Counted from the stretch's first letter, positions 9,028 through 18,420 are shown. The stretch is DNA of 64,000 bases from Fodinibius sp051746985 (GCA_051746985.1 JBNJFP010000008.1:1-64000), one strand, 5' to 3'. Program-made: numbers and translations. The notes: a model not told the origin generated them from the letters alone.

Positions 9028-9804
9028 ATGAGTATTCGACCAAAGAAAAGTTTAGGACAGCATTTTTTAACCGACGAAAATATCATTGAAAAAATTGCCG
9101 AGGCTATTCCTGCCAAGGAGGGAGAACGAGTCATCGAAATTGGTCCCGGTACGGGGGCACTGACAGGAGCGTTGCTTGATCGCTATGAAGATGTAGTCGC
9201 TGTGGAGCTGGATCAGCGGGCGATCGAAGTGCTTGAGCAAAAGTTTGATAGTTTGGAAATTCATCATGAAAACGTGTTGGATGTCGATTGGGAGGAGCTT
9301 TCTATTGGTAAAGAAAAAACGCATGTAGTTGGTAACTTACCTTATTACATCACCAGCCAGATTTTGTTTTCACTTCTTGAAAACCGCTACTTGCTGGCCA
9401 ATGCCTTGCTGATGATGCAAAAAGAGGTGGCCGAGAGATTGGTGGCTGATATCCGCACGAAAGATTACGGGATACTAAGTGTGCAAACGCAGCTGATGTG
9501 TACACCCGAAATTCTGTTCCCGGTATCGCGACATTGTTTTAGTCCGCAGCCCAATGTGGAAAGCGCCATTGTAAAACTGACTTTTGACAAGGGAGAACTA
9601 AACTGCTCGGATAAAAACTTGAAAACCGTAGTACGTACGGCTTTTAATCAGCGCCGTAAAAAGTTGAGCAATGCGCTAAAGCCGGTGGTAAGTAAAGATA
9701 AGCAGCCCAATGGTTTCGACTTTGACAAGCGGGCCGAGGCTTGGGAACCATCAGAATATGAAAAGTTGACAGCACGGCTGGTCGAAGATGGCATTTTGAC
9801 CTGA
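9028..9804 (+). CDS. rsmA: 16S rRNA dimethyladenosine transferase RsmA (KsgA)
   Basis: SAM-dependent methyltransferase of 258 residues that dimethylates A1518 and A1519 of 16S rRNA (E. coli numbering) during small-subunit maturation. The N-terminal signature KSLGQHFLTD, SAM-binding motif I EIGPGTGALT (about residues 38-47) and the catalytic motif NLPYYI (about 109-114) are intact. The C-terminal helical domain is present. Length is standard. A hairpin terminator follows directly. Confidence 0.95.
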   Translation: MSIRPKKSLGQHFLTDENIIEKIAEAIPAKEGERVIEIGPGTGALTGALLDRYEDVVAVELDQRAIEVLEQKFDSLEIHHENVLDVDWEELSIGKEKTHVVGNLPYYITSQILFSLLENRYLLANALLMMQKEVAERLVADIRTKDYGILSVQTQLMCTPEILFPVSRHCFSPQPNVESAIVKLTFDKGELNCSDKNLKTVVRTAFNQRRKKLSNALKPVVSKDKQPNGFDFDKRAEAWEPSEYEKLTARLVEDGILT

Positions 9805-9805
9805 A

Positions 9806-9833
9806 ATTTCGGCTACCCCGAAATCATTTTTTT
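9806..9833 (+). terminator. Intrinsic terminator after rsmA
   Basis: A 7-bp perfect stem (ATTTCGG at 9806-9812 and CCGAAAT at 9818-9824) with a 5-base loop, followed by CATTTTTTTAT. It begins two bases after the rsmA stop codon. Confidence 0.75.
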
Positions 9834-10059
9834 ATCATAAATATTAAGATTGGTTCATTGGGACCGATTTTAAGCGTCATACCTGCCTTTTGTAATTAAT
9901 TTCCCATCTTGAGAAAGTTTGGTATAGAACTTGCTCAACTATTACCCTGTTGAAATGATTGTGTTTTCGACAGAAGAATTTCAAAAGTATTTACAGCAGT
10001 TTTGCTGCATCTAAGAATTTTAAATTTCAACTAATAACCTAAAATTAGGAGTCATACTT

Positions 10060-10353
10060 ATGGCTAAATCTAAAATTAAACCGTTGAGCGATCGTGTACT
10101 GGTTCAGCCAGCACCTGCGGAAGAGAAAACTGAATCTGGAATCATTATTCCTGATTCTGCAAAAGAAAAACCTCAGGAAGGAACTGTAGTTGCTGCAGGT
10201 CCTGGTAAGGTAGAAAACGGTAACAAGATTGATATGTCGGTAGCAGAAGGCGACAAAGTGCTTTATGGAAAATATTCGGGCACTGAAGTTACGCTGGATG
10301 GCGAAGAATATCTGATTATGCGAGAATCCGACATTCTTGGAATCGTTGATTAA
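10060..10353 (+). CDS. groES: Co-chaperonin GroES
   Basis: Ten-kilodalton chaperonin of 97 residues that caps the GroEL cavity. It begins KIKPLSDRVLVQPAP, carries the mobile loop region (EEKTESGIIIPDSAKEKPQEG, about residues 22-42) and ends with the YLIMRESDILGIV strand. A good Shine-Dalgarno-like TAGGAG (10046-10051) sits 8 bases before ATG, which is unusual for this window. The 255-base leader has no CIRCE element; it holds a small hairpin (CAGCA/TGCTG, 9994-10007) and a weak Bacteroidota-type promoter candidate near 9889-9921. It is followed 56 bases later by groEL. Confidence 0.96.
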   Translation: MAKSKIKPLSDRVLVQPAPAEEKTESGIIIPDSAKEKPQEGTVVAAGPGKVENGNKIDMSVAEGDKVLYGKYSGTEVTLDGEEYLIMRESDILGIVD

Positions 10354-10409
10354 CGCAATTCTTTCAATATTTTTTCAAACAAAAACTCAAAAAAATTAAA
10401 TAGGCAATT

Positions 10410-12022
10410 ATGTCTGCAAAATTAGTTCATTACGATATGGAAGCGCGCGATGCTCTCAAGCAGGGCGTTGACAAGCTTGCGAATGCTGTCAAGGTCACCT
10501 TGGGACCGCGTGGACGAAACGTAGTAATCGAAAAATCATTTGGATCACCTACGGTAACGAAAGATGGTGTTACTGTAGCAAAAGAGATTGAGTTGTCCAA
10601 CAAGCGACAAAATATGGGCGCTCAGATGGTGAAGGAAGTTGCTTCCAAAACCAGTGACAATGCCGGTGACGGTACAACAACAGCTACCGTTCTTGCACAG
10701 TCGATCATTCAAACTGGACTGAAGAACGTTACTGCCGGTGCCAACCCAATGGAACTCAAGCGAGGCATCGACAAAGCCGTTAAAGCGATTGTTGCTGAGC
10801 TTCGCACCATGACGAAGCCGGTTGGTGATAGTCTTGAAAGTATTAAGCAGATTGGTACTATTTCTGCCAATGGCGACGAAGAAATTGGCCAGAACATTGC
10901 GGATGCAATGGAAAAAGTTGGTCAAGACGGTGTTATCACTGTTGAAGAAGCCAAAGGTACCGAGACTTATCTTGAGACGGTTGAAGGTATGCAGTTCGAC
11001 CGTGGATATTTGTCACCTTATTTTGTGACTGATTCCGAAGCCATGGTAGCAGAAATGGAAGAGCCTTACATCCTGATCTTCGACAAGAAGATTAGCAACA
11101 TGAAGGATCTGCTTCCTATTCTTGAAAAAGTAATTCAAACCGGTAAGCCGCTGCTTATCATCGCTGAAGATATCGAAGGCGAAGCACTGGCTACATTGGT
11201 TGTTAACAAGCTGCGTGGTTCGCTTAAGATTGCAGCTGTTAAGGCGCCTGGATTTGGCGATCGTCGCAAGCAGATGTTGGAAGACATCGCGATCTTGACT
11301 AACGGTACCGTTATCTCTGAAGAGCGTGGATACAAGCTTGAAAATGCTACGCTTGATTTCTTAGGTACTGCTGATCGCGTCAACATCACCAAAGACGATA
11401 CAACAATCGTTGGTGGACAAGGACAAGACGACGACATTAAAGCACGCGTAAATCAGATTAAAGGACAGATTGAGTCCAGCACTTCTGATTATGATCGTGA
11501 AAAACTGCAAGAGCGTCTCGCTAAGTTGAGCGGCGGTGTTGCAGTACTCAACATTGGAGCTGCTTCTGAAGTTGAAATGAAAGAGAAGAAAGCCCGTGTT
11601 GAAGATGCACTCCACGCTACTCGTGCCGCTGTTGAAGAAGGCATTGTAGCAGGTGGTGGTGTTGCGCTGCTTCGTGCACGTAAAGCACTTGAAAACCTCG
11701 AATCTGAAAACAACGATCAGAAAGTAGGTTTCGATATCATCAGCCGTGCGCTTGAAGCTCCGCTGCGATGCATTGCCAATAATGCTGGTGCTGAAGGTTC
11801 TATCGTTGTACAAAAAGTCCTCGAAGGCGAAGGTAACTTTGGATACAACGCTCGAACCGAGCAGTATGAAGACCTCGTTGATGCAGGCGTAATTGATCCT
11901 ACAAAAGTGACACGTACTGCACTTGAAAACGCAGCTTCTGTTGCCGGCTTGATGCTGACCACTGAAGCTATCATCTCTGACAAGCCTTCTGAAGGCGACG
12001 ATGATGATGACGGACCTGCCGG
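10410..12022 (+). CDS. groEL: Chaperonin GroEL, 3' end lost in gap
   Basis: Sixty-kilodalton chaperonin; 537 residues are visible before the N run. It has the N-terminal KLVHYDMEARDALKQG, the ATP-binding DGTTTATVLA (about residues 86-95), the apical domain with FDRGYLSPYFVT, and the C-terminal equatorial domain through TTEAIISDKPSEG. The visible end is an Asp run followed by GPAG, which is where GroEL proteins enter a Gly-Met repeat tail. Probably only the last 10 or so residues and the stop codon lie in the gap; the repetitive tail may have broken the assembly. Any reading frame continued across the Ns is artefactual. Confidence 0.95.
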
Positions 12023-12122
12023 NNNNNNNNNNNNNNNNNNNNNNNNNNNNNNNNNNNNNNNNNNNNNNNNNNNNNNNNNNNNNNNNNNNNNNNNNNNNNN
12101 NNNNNNNNNNNNNNNNNNNNNN
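12023..12122. other. Assembly gap (100 N) at the groEL 3' end
   Basis: Exactly 100 undetermined bases, the conventional placeholder for a scaffold gap of unknown size. It interrupts the groEL C-terminal tail. The 154 bases between the gap and the next start codon (12277) show no coding sequence. The true distance between groEL and the symporter gene is unknown. Confidence 0.97.
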
Positions 12123-12169
12123 GTTTAAGCTGAGCGGTAATATTAGTATATATTTTCTTTTCAAATTTG

Positions 12170-12200
12170 ATTGGATCTGACAAAATCTTTATTAATTTTG
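12170..12200 (+). promoter_or_regulatory. Candidate Bacteroidota-type promoter for the symporter
   Basis: TAATTTTG at 12193-12200 matches the Bacteroidota -7 consensus TAnnTTTG. ATTG at 12170-12173 stands 19 bases upstream, a three-of-four match to the -33 TTTG box. The start codon is at 12277, giving a leader of about 70 bases. The call is inferred from consensus only. Confidence 0.35.
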
Positions 12201-12276
12201 GTCGATTCCAGAACGGTATATTCTAATTTACTGCCGATTAAATTACTCCATTTATCAAAAACTAAATTAATATTTT

Positions 12277-14112
12277 ATGCTCCTTGAAACCATAGACTGG
12301 ACGATTATTGGTGCTTATTTGGTTTTTTCACTGGTGATTGGTGTGTGGGTAATGCGGAAGGCAGGAAAAAACTCGGAGCAGTTTTTTGCAGCGGGTAAAA
12401 ATATGCCTTGGTGGTTGTTGGGGATTTCGATGGTTGCCACCACCTTTTCTACAGATACTCCAAACCTGGTTTCAAATATTGTTCGAACGGATGGGGTGGC
12501 CGGAAATTGGGTATGGTGGGCATTTCTTCTGACGGGCATGCTCACCGTATTTGTATATGCCAATCTTTGGAAACGTTCTGGCGTGTTGACTGATGTTGAA
12601 TTTTATGAGTTGCGCTATAGCGGAAAAATGGCGGCATTTTTACGGGGATTTCGAGCCATATATCTTGGGTTCATTTTTAACGTCATTGTTATTGCTACGG
12701 TATCGCTGGCCGCTATAAAAATAAGTGGTGTACTGATGGGATTATCCCCAACCGAGACGGTGGTCATTGCTGGAGTAGTCACCGTAATTTATAGCTCGCT
12801 TGGTGGGTTGCGCGGGGTGTTATTGACAGATTTCTTTCAGTTTTTTCTGGCTATTGGCGGTGCTTTGATAGCTGCTTATGTGGCGCTCGATCATCCTGAA
12901 GTGGGTGGGCTGTCGGGATTGCTTTCCCACAAAGAAGTGGTCAGTCAGCTTAATATCCTGCCCGATTTTTCTGATCCATCGCAAGCTATCGGTATTTTTC
13001 TGATTCCCCTGCTGGTGCAGTGGTGGAGCGTCTATTACCCGGGAGCAGAGCCGGGCGGTGGTGGATATATCGCCCAGCGCATGTTTGCAGCTAAGGATGA
13101 AAATAACTCTATCGCTGCGGTGTTCTTTTTTAATGCTGCACACTATGCTCTGCGTCCATGGCCGTGGATAATTGTTGGACTAGCTTCCATTATCGTGTTC
13201 CCTGACGTGGCTGCCATGCAGGAGGCTTTCCCGGATGCCGCAAAGGTCGCTGATGATGATATGGGATATCCGGCTATGCTCACCTTTATTCCCACGGGAT
13301 GGCTGGGATTGGTGGTGGCATCGCTGACTGCGGCCTATATGTCCACTATTTCTACCCACTTGAACTGGGGATCCTCTTATTTGGTAAATGATTTTTATAA
13401 GCGATTTATACGACCAGAAAGTTCTGAAAAAGAGCTGGTTCAGGTGGGTCGAATATCAACCGTTGTATTGATGGTTGTAGCCGGTGCGCTGGCACTGGCC
13501 TTGCAAAATGCGCTCGAAAGCTTTCAGATTATTCTGCAGATTGGGGCTGGTACTGGGCTTTTGTTTATTCTTCGTTGGTTCTGGTGGCGTATTAACGCCG
13601 GTAGTGAAATTGCGGCCATGTTTATAGCATTTGCCGTAGCACTCTATTTCCAGCTTCTACACGCTCACACAGGCTTGCCCGAAGTTACGGGCTGGGAAGA
13701 ACTCATTATTGGGGTGATTATCACCACAATTGGATGGGTTGGCGTTACGTTTGCCACGCGTCCTACAGATAAGGAGACGCTGGTCAACTTTTGCAAAGTG
13801 GCTCGTCCCGGCGGACCTGGTTGGCAAAAGGTTATTGAGCAGGCACGTGATGAAGGCAAAGATACGGAGCCGCTCGAAGATGAGGCATGGCGCGTACCGC
13901 AAGGGATGCTTTGTATGATTTTGGGATGTATTGCCGTTTACGGAACGCTCTTTGCCACCGGCTACTGGATCTACGGCAAATGGATCCTGGCTTCGGTAAT
14001 AACAGTAGTAGTACTGATCTCCTCTGTAATGCTTTTCAAGGCATGGCGCAAGCTGATTAAGATTCAGCCCGATGAGGAACTTTTTGAGGATGAAGGAGCA
14101 ATTGATGAATAA
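12277..14112 (+). CDS. Sodium:solute symporter family transporter
   Basis: Integral membrane transporter of 611 residues of the SSS (solute:sodium symporter) family, in the inner membrane. At least a dozen hydrophobic segments are evident. The N-terminal ADLHV-type region is replaced by IDWTIIGAYLVFSLVIGVWV, followed by SEQFFAAGKNMPWW, the typical SSS start. YSSLGGLRGVLLTDFFQF (about residues 172-190) and AAYMSTISTHLNWGSSYLVNDFYKRF (central region) are characteristic. The substrate cannot be told from sequence; sugars, amino acids and organic acids are all possible. It ends overlapping the next gene by 8 bases, so the two are probably cotranscribed. Confidence 0.88.
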   Translation: MLLETIDWTIIGAYLVFSLVIGVWVMRKAGKNSEQFFAAGKNMPWWLLGISMVATTFSTDTPNLVSNIVRTDGVAGNWVWWAFLLTGMLTVFVYANLWKRSGVLTDVEFYELRYSGKMAAFLRGFRAIYLGFIFNVIVIATVSLAAIKISGVLMGLSPTETVVIAGVVTVIYSSLGGLRGVLLTDFFQFFLAIGGALIAAYVALDHPEVGGLSGLLSHKEVVSQLNILPDFSDPSQAIGIFLIPLLVQWWSVYYPGAEPGGGGYIAQRMFAAKDENNSIAAVFFFNAAHYALRPWPWIIVGLASIIVFPDVAAMQEAFPDAAKVADDDMGYPAMLTFIPTGWLGLVVASLTAAYMSTISTHLNWGSSYLVNDFYKRFIRPESSEKELVQVGRISTVVLMVVAGALALALQNALESFQIILQIGAGTGLLFILRWFWWRINAGSEIAAMFIAFAVALYFQLLHAHTGLPEVTGWEELIIGVIITTIGWVGVTFATRPTDKETLVNFCKVARPGGPGWQKVIEQARDEGKDTEPLEDEAWRVPQGMLCMILGCIAVYGTLFATGYWIYGKWILASVITVVVLISSVMLFKAWRKLIKIQPDEELFEDEGAIDE

Positions 14113-14908
14113 AGTCCTGTTTTGTTTTTTGGGGATGCTGTTACTGTCTGCCTTTCCAGAGGCTGCTGCACAGGATACGTTGAAGGTTATTTCCTACAAT
14201 ATCTTTAACGCTCAGCATCCCGATAACAGGGGAGAAAGTTCCTTGTCTGAGATTGCTGACTTTATTTCGGATGAGGATCCCGATTTTGTTGCGCTGCAAG
14301 AAGTGGATAGTGCAACGAATCGGCTGGCAAAACTGAATGGAAGTCGTTATTTCAGTTTGGCAGATAGTCTGGCCGAAAAAACTGGAATGCACGCACGCTT
14401 TGGTAAGGCTCTTGATTTTGATGGAGGTGGATACGGTATTGCGATCTTGAGCAGGGAGCCAATGAACACTCAAAAAGTTGAGTTGCCCAATCCCAAAGAG
14501 GGTGAGCCTCGGGTAATACTTGCTTCTGATTACAGCATGAATTCCGGAACAAAGTTGTTTTTTGCTGCTACTCACTTCGATCATCAGCATCAAGAGAATC
14601 GGCTACAGCAGGTAGATGCTGTCAATGAACTTTTTCGGCAAAAGGAAAAGGTACTGGCTATTTTAGCGGGAGACTTTAATTTTGAGCCGGATTCCAAGGA
14701 GTATCAAACAATGCAGAAATATTGGACTGATACCGCTCTTGAAGGAGACACTAAACCCGACTTTACGTATCCCACCAATGACCCCAACAGGCGCATTGAC
14801 TACGTTTTTGTTTCGTCTTCACAACGGTGGGAGGTACTGTCGCACGAAACGCCCAATTTATCTTATTCTGATCACCTACCCGTTGTGACACGCTTGGTGT
14901 TGCATTAA
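14105..14908 (+). CDS. Secreted endonuclease/exonuclease/phosphatase family protein
   Basis: Exported EEP-superfamily hydrolase of 267 residues. I chose ATG 14105 over an upstream in-frame ATG at 14072 because it is preceded by AAGGAG (14093-14098) and starts a clear signal peptide (MNKVLFCFLGMLLLSAF, cleavage after AAAQ). EEP motifs are in order: SYNIFNAQ, LQEVDS (metal-binding Glu), GDFNFEPDS and the final SDHLPVV with catalytic Asp-His. The substrate could be a sugar phosphate, phospholipid or nucleic acid in the periplasm. The start overlaps the symporter stop by 8 bases, suggesting that a released product could be taken up by that symporter; this is inferred. Confidence 0.85.
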   Translation: MNKVLFCFLGMLLLSAFPEAAAQDTLKVISYNIFNAQHPDNRGESSLSEIADFISDEDPDFVALQEVDSATNRLAKLNGSRYFSLADSLAEKTGMHARFGKALDFDGGGYGIAILSREPMNTQKVELPNPKEGEPRVILASDYSMNSGTKLFFAATHFDHQHQENRLQQVDAVNELFRQKEKVLAILAGDFNFEPDSKEYQTMQKYWTDTALEGDTKPDFTYPTNDPNRRIDYVFVSSSQRWEVLSHETPNLSYSDHLPVVTRLVLH

Positions 14909-14973
14909 GAATACTTTAGGAATATTTGCTCATAAAAATAGCCTTTATAAAACTCATCGAATGACTGATTTTG

Positions 14974-15176
14974 CCATCCGATGGGTATGTTAGAGCTTAG
15001 TTGACCGATTCGATCGCAAATTTAGCGTTCGGATGGAGTAGGATTTAAAGCCTTGAGGGCGTTCCGCAGCAGAGCTACGGAACGAGTTTAAAGCTGAAAG
15101 TCATAGCATAAACGTGTCATGCTGAACTTGTTTCAGCATCTAACATAAGAGATCCCGAAACAAGTTCGGGATGACA
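14974..15176. repeat. Composite hairpin-rich intergenic repeat
   Basis: Three nested dyads fill this region between two convergent genes. CCATCCGA (14974-14981) pairs with TCGGATGG (15029-15036). CGTTCCG (15060-15066) pairs with CGGAACG (15078-15084), with an inner AGC/GCT. Two 27-base arms (15115-15141 and 15150-15176) are inverted copies with 23 of 27 matches, and each arm alone folds into an 8-bp stem with a 5-base loop. The last unit resembles the interspersed palindromic repeats common between genes in Bacteroidota. It may also act as a bidirectional terminator. No gene is seen in 14909-15185. Confidence 0.7.
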
Positions 15177-15185
15177 TGTGGAGAA

Positions 15186-16139
15186 TTACCCTTTCTGTTT
15201 CTTCTCTTTCTCACTCATTACCCAATCAATAAATAGGAACTCAAGTCCCGCCGCTTCGTAGCTTTCCCATTTTTTGATCATCTTCTCAAACTCTTCTTCG
15301 CTGGTACTATCGGGATCGCCGCCGTAGTTTAAGATAATCCACCGGCGGTGCCCTTTTTCTTTGCCTTTCTTTTTGTTGCTGGGAAAGACCGCATCGGGAC
15401 GCTCACGAAACAGCATCAGCTGCTGGGCCGAAGTGGGTCCCACACCGCGAACGTTTGAGATGGTATCGTAAAATTCATCTGGTGGACACGTTTCCAAATG
15501 TTGCAGATCCTGCTCACCGGAAAGTAGATCCTCAGCAAAACCAATAATGAACTCTCCCTTTCGCTTGGTTGGGCCGGGATCGAGCTGCCGGATGCTCATG
15601 GGGGTGGCCTTAATAAGCTGATGGGGCCGCGGCCAAGCCGGAATGTTTTCTCCTTCTGCATTGATGAGCGAGCCATAATTTTTACGCACATTATAGACCA
15701 TTTTCTTGGCCGTAGGTTTATGCGAAAGCCGCATTTGAATGATACGATTGATAGTGTCCTCAAAAAGGTTGGCGCGGGCCATGCGTTTAAATCCATAATA
15801 CTCGCTGAGCAGCGGACCTAAAACCGGGTCGTCGGACGCCTGTTCGTAAAAAGGACGCAGGTCGATATTGGTGCCCAAAATACGGGCTAAGCTTTTATTG
15901 GCTTGTTCAATTTCGTCCTTGCCGAGCGACTCCGGACTTTCGAAGTGAAACTCGGGATGTTCTGGATCCCCATTAAAAAAGGTAGTCACTAAAATATCCC
16001 GATCCTCAAGTGGAATGGGGCGGGTAAATCCCTCTTCAAAAATTTGTTCGGGAACATGTTCGTGATCAAAATACTGGTCGATATCCAGGCAGAGAAACCA
16101 GTCGTGCGGCGGGATGGATGCGAGTGTCCAACTACTCAT
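15186..16139 (-). CDS. HhH-GPD superfamily (AlkA-like DNA glycosylase) protein
   Basis: Protein of 317 residues. The central part (about 110-250) matches the HhH-GPD fold of DNA-3-methyladenine glycosylase II: LFEDTINRIIQMRLS, then PTKRKGEFIIGFAEDL, then the helix-hairpin-helix VRGVGPTSAQQLMLF (230-244). Glycosylases of this class remove damaged bases in base-excision repair. After the hairpin, the AlkA-like FPxxD element reads FPSNK, so the residue aligned by eye with the catalytic Asp is Lys256. It may use another acid or be non-catalytic. It stands alone, between the two halves of the ligase-associated repair set. Confidence 0.72.
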   Translation of the reverse strand: MSSWTLASIPPHDWFLCLDIDQYFDHEHVPEQIFEEGFTRPIPLEDRDILVTTFFNGDPEHPEFHFESPESLGKDEIEQANKSLARILGTNIDLRPFYEQASDDPVLGPLLSEYYGFKRMARANLFEDTINRIIQMRLSHKPTAKKMVYNVRKNYGSLINAEGENIPAWPRPHQLIKATPMSIRQLDPGPTKRKGEFIIGFAEDLLSGEQDLQHLETCPPDEFYDTISNVRGVGPTSAQQLMLFRERPDAVFPSNKKKGKEKGHRRWIILNYGGDPDSTSEEEFEKMIKKWESYEAAGLEFLFIDWVMSEKEKKQKG

Positions 16140-16319
16140 ATAGAAGCCATTTAAGAATTAATATTTGCTACCCATATAATTGATATTTGATCAGGAAGGT
16201 TCAATCTAAAAATGGAAAATCGAAAAGTATTTGGTTTGTCATTGAGCATGGGCATGTTATTTTACAAATCAATGTAATTTTGTACGTCCTAATTATATAA
16301 CAGCCTAAAACGATTTCAT

Positions 16320-18314
16320 ATGAAGATACTGAGAGTTCCGATTGTTGTTTGTATGGTGTTTCTTGTTGCTTCGTTTTCACAAGCACAAGATTTGCCTGAT
16401 GATTTTGAATGGTCCCCCGAGGATATGATAAGTCTACCTGTAGTAGGAGAAACGGTTATTTCACCGGATGGTGAATACGTGGCTTATACCGTTCGGGAAA
16501 CCCTGATGGAAGGAGAAAAATCTGAGTATCTCACTCATATCTGGATTACGAAAAAGGATGGTTCAATGAACCGGCAATTTACCCGGGGACAGCAATCGGT
16601 GGGCAGCCCGGCTTTTACGCCTGACGGAGAATATCTTTCTTTTACATCTACGCGAGACGGTGAAAAACCGCAGCTGTACCGCATGCCGCTGGATGGCGGA
16701 GAGGCCGAGCAGTTAACGAATGTTGAAAATGGCATCAGCAGTTATCAATGGTCGCCGGATGGTAATCGTGTTGCTTATACCATGACTGATCCTCCAACGG
16801 AAGAAGACAAGGAGCGGGAGAAAGAAAAGCGTGATGTTATTTTAGTGGATGAGGATTACAAGTTTTCCCGGTTGTATGTGTATGATATTGAAGAGGATTC
16901 TTCCACCCAGCTGACGACTGGCAAACAGCACGTTTCGGCTTTTGACTGGTCTCCGGATGGTGATCGGCTGGTATATGATTATGGACCCACGCCCAAAATG
17001 GATGATAATTTCGGTACCAAAGATATTGCTTTGGTTCCGGCCGATAGTGGTTCGGTAACGACGCTGGTAGAACGGGAAGGCGTTGATGCCAATCCACACT
17101 TCACTCCCAATGGGGAAACTATAGTCTTTACCTCTCACGGAGGTTCACCGGAGCCCATTGGGTTGAGCGACTTGTATCGCGTTTCGGTTGACGGTAGTTC
17201 AATCGAAGCACTGCCTAAAACACCCGATCGCAACGCCAATATTGTAGATGTCACCGACGACAGCAGATATGTATTAATTTATGAAAGTAACAAAACGGTG
17301 ACTTCCCTGTATCGCGCTCCGATCAACGGGGATGGCAGTGTCGAACGTCTTACTCCTGAAGACGGTGTTTATAGCAGCTTTTCTGCCTCGAACGGAAACC
17401 TTTCGTTTGGCTATGAAAACTCTGAGGCGCCTCGCGAGGTATATCACGCATCGCTTGATGATTTCTCAAAAGAGCAGCTCTCCGAGATCTATGATGAAAT
17501 GGATTTCCCCCAAATGGGTAAAACGGAGCTTGTTCGATGGGAGTCAAAAGATGGCAAACAGATTGAAGGTCTGCTGACGTATCCCGTTGACTATGAAGAG
17601 GGTGAGAAATATCCGCTTATCTTGAATGTCCACGGCGGACCGGCGGGCGTATACAATCAAAGCTTTACGGGCGCTGGATCTATTTATGCGCTGCAATATT
17701 TTGCGGATAACGGATACGCCATTTTACGTCCCAATCCCCGGGGAAGTACGGGTTACGGAAAAGAATTTCGATACGACAATTTCCAGGATTGGGGATTTGG
17801 CGATTACGAAGATCTCATGAGCGGTGTAGATAAGGTCATTGATATGGGCGTGGCCAATGACGATCAGCTTGTAGAAATGGGTTGGAGCTACGGCGGCTAT
17901 ATGACCTCCTTTATTGTGACCAGAACCGACCGATTTAAGGCCGTGAGTATGGGGGCCGGATTATCCAACCTCATCAGTATGACGGGAACGACTGATATTC
18001 CTACGTACCTGAGAGGTCATATGGGTGGAAATTGGTGGGAGGAAGGATTGAAAGAGGTGTATGAACGTCATTCCGCTATTTATCATATGGATCAGGTGAA
18101 TACGCCAACCCAGATTATCCATGGTGCTGAAGATGATCGCGTGCCTCCGTCGCAGGGCAAAGAATTTTACCGCGCACTTAAAGAGATAGATGTACCTACA
18201 GAGATGGTCATGTATCCCCGAACGCCCCACGGTCCTCAAGAACCTAAGTTTACGGCCGATGTATCAGTGCGGATTTTGAAATGGTTTGATAAATATCTGG
18301 AAAGGGGCGAATAA
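16320..18314 (+). CDS. S9 family peptidase (dipeptidyl/acylaminoacyl peptidase type)
   Basis: Secreted serine peptidase of 664 residues. The N-terminal signal peptide runs to about residue 22 (SFSQAQ). Residues 40-400 form a WD40-like beta-propeller with repeated SPDGE/TPDGE motifs. The C-terminal alpha/beta hydrolase domain carries the triad: Ser523 in GWSYGGY, Asp near 605 in GAEDDRVP and His637 in TPHGP. The HGGP oxyanion region precedes it. It likely trims oligopeptides in the periplasm or outside. A TAATTTTG box at 16275-16282, about 38 bases upstream, could be the -7 element, but no matching -33 box is seen. A terminator follows. Confidence 0.93.
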   Translation: MKILRVPIVVCMVFLVASFSQAQDLPDDFEWSPEDMISLPVVGETVISPDGEYVAYTVRETLMEGEKSEYLTHIWITKKDGSMNRQFTRGQQSVGSPAFTPDGEYLSFTSTRDGEKPQLYRMPLDGGEAEQLTNVENGISSYQWSPDGNRVAYTMTDPPTEEDKEREKEKRDVILVDEDYKFSRLYVYDIEEDSSTQLTTGKQHVSAFDWSPDGDRLVYDYGPTPKMDDNFGTKDIALVPADSGSVTTLVEREGVDANPHFTPNGETIVFTSHGGSPEPIGLSDLYRVSVDGSSIEALPKTPDRNANIVDVTDDSRYVLIYESNKTVTSLYRAPINGDGSVERLTPEDGVYSSFSASNGNLSFGYENSEAPREVYHASLDDFSKEQLSEIYDEMDFPQMGKTELVRWESKDGKQIEGLLTYPVDYEEGEKYPLILNVHGGPAGVYNQSFTGAGSIYALQYFADNGYAILRPNPRGSTGYGKEFRYDNFQDWGFGDYEDLMSGVDKVIDMGVANDDQLVEMGWSYGGYMTSFIVTRTDRFKAVSMGAGLSNLISMTGTTDIPTYLRGHMGGNWWEEGLKEVYERHSAIYHMDQVNTPTQIIHGAEDDRVPPSQGKEFYRALKEIDVPTEMVMYPRTPHGPQEPKFTADVSVRILKWFDKYLERGE

Positions 18315-18337
18315 ATTATAGTTACTTATAGGTCTGA

Positions 18338-18373
18338 AGGCTTGATGGTACATATTCCCGTCAGGCCTTTTCT
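18338..18373 (+). terminator. Intrinsic terminator after the S9 peptidase
   Basis: An 11-bp stem with two wobble pairs (AGGCTTGATGG at 18338-18348 with CCGTCAGGCCT at 18358-18368) is followed by TTTTCTATTT. It lies 24 bases past the peptidase stop codon. Confidence 0.7.
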
Positions 18374-18401
18374 ATTTGTTATAAGGGATTTGTGTGTTGG
18401 A

Positions 18402-18420
18402 ATATTCTCCCTGAGAATAT
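18402..18420. promoter_or_regulatory. Perfect dyad ATATTCTC/GAGAATAT, possible operator
   Basis: An 8-base perfect inverted repeat with a 3-base centre (CCT) lies 165 bases before the lipoprotein start at 18585. There is no T run, so it is not a terminator. It could be a protein-binding operator or a small RNA hairpin. Confidence 0.35.

Noticed and set aside
9805..10059. CIRCE operator upstream of groES
   Set aside because: The TTAGCACTC/GAGTGCTAA inverted repeat is absent; only a small 5-bp hairpin and a weak promoter candidate are present.
10410..12128. GroEL ORF extending 34 codons through the N gap
   Set aside because: The extension is read across undetermined bases, so the frame, stop and residues are meaningless; I ended the gene at 12022.
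14072..14104. Longer start for the EEP protein within the symporter gene
   Set aside because: It would put 11 charged residues before the signal peptide and has no ribosome binding site, unlike ATG 14105.
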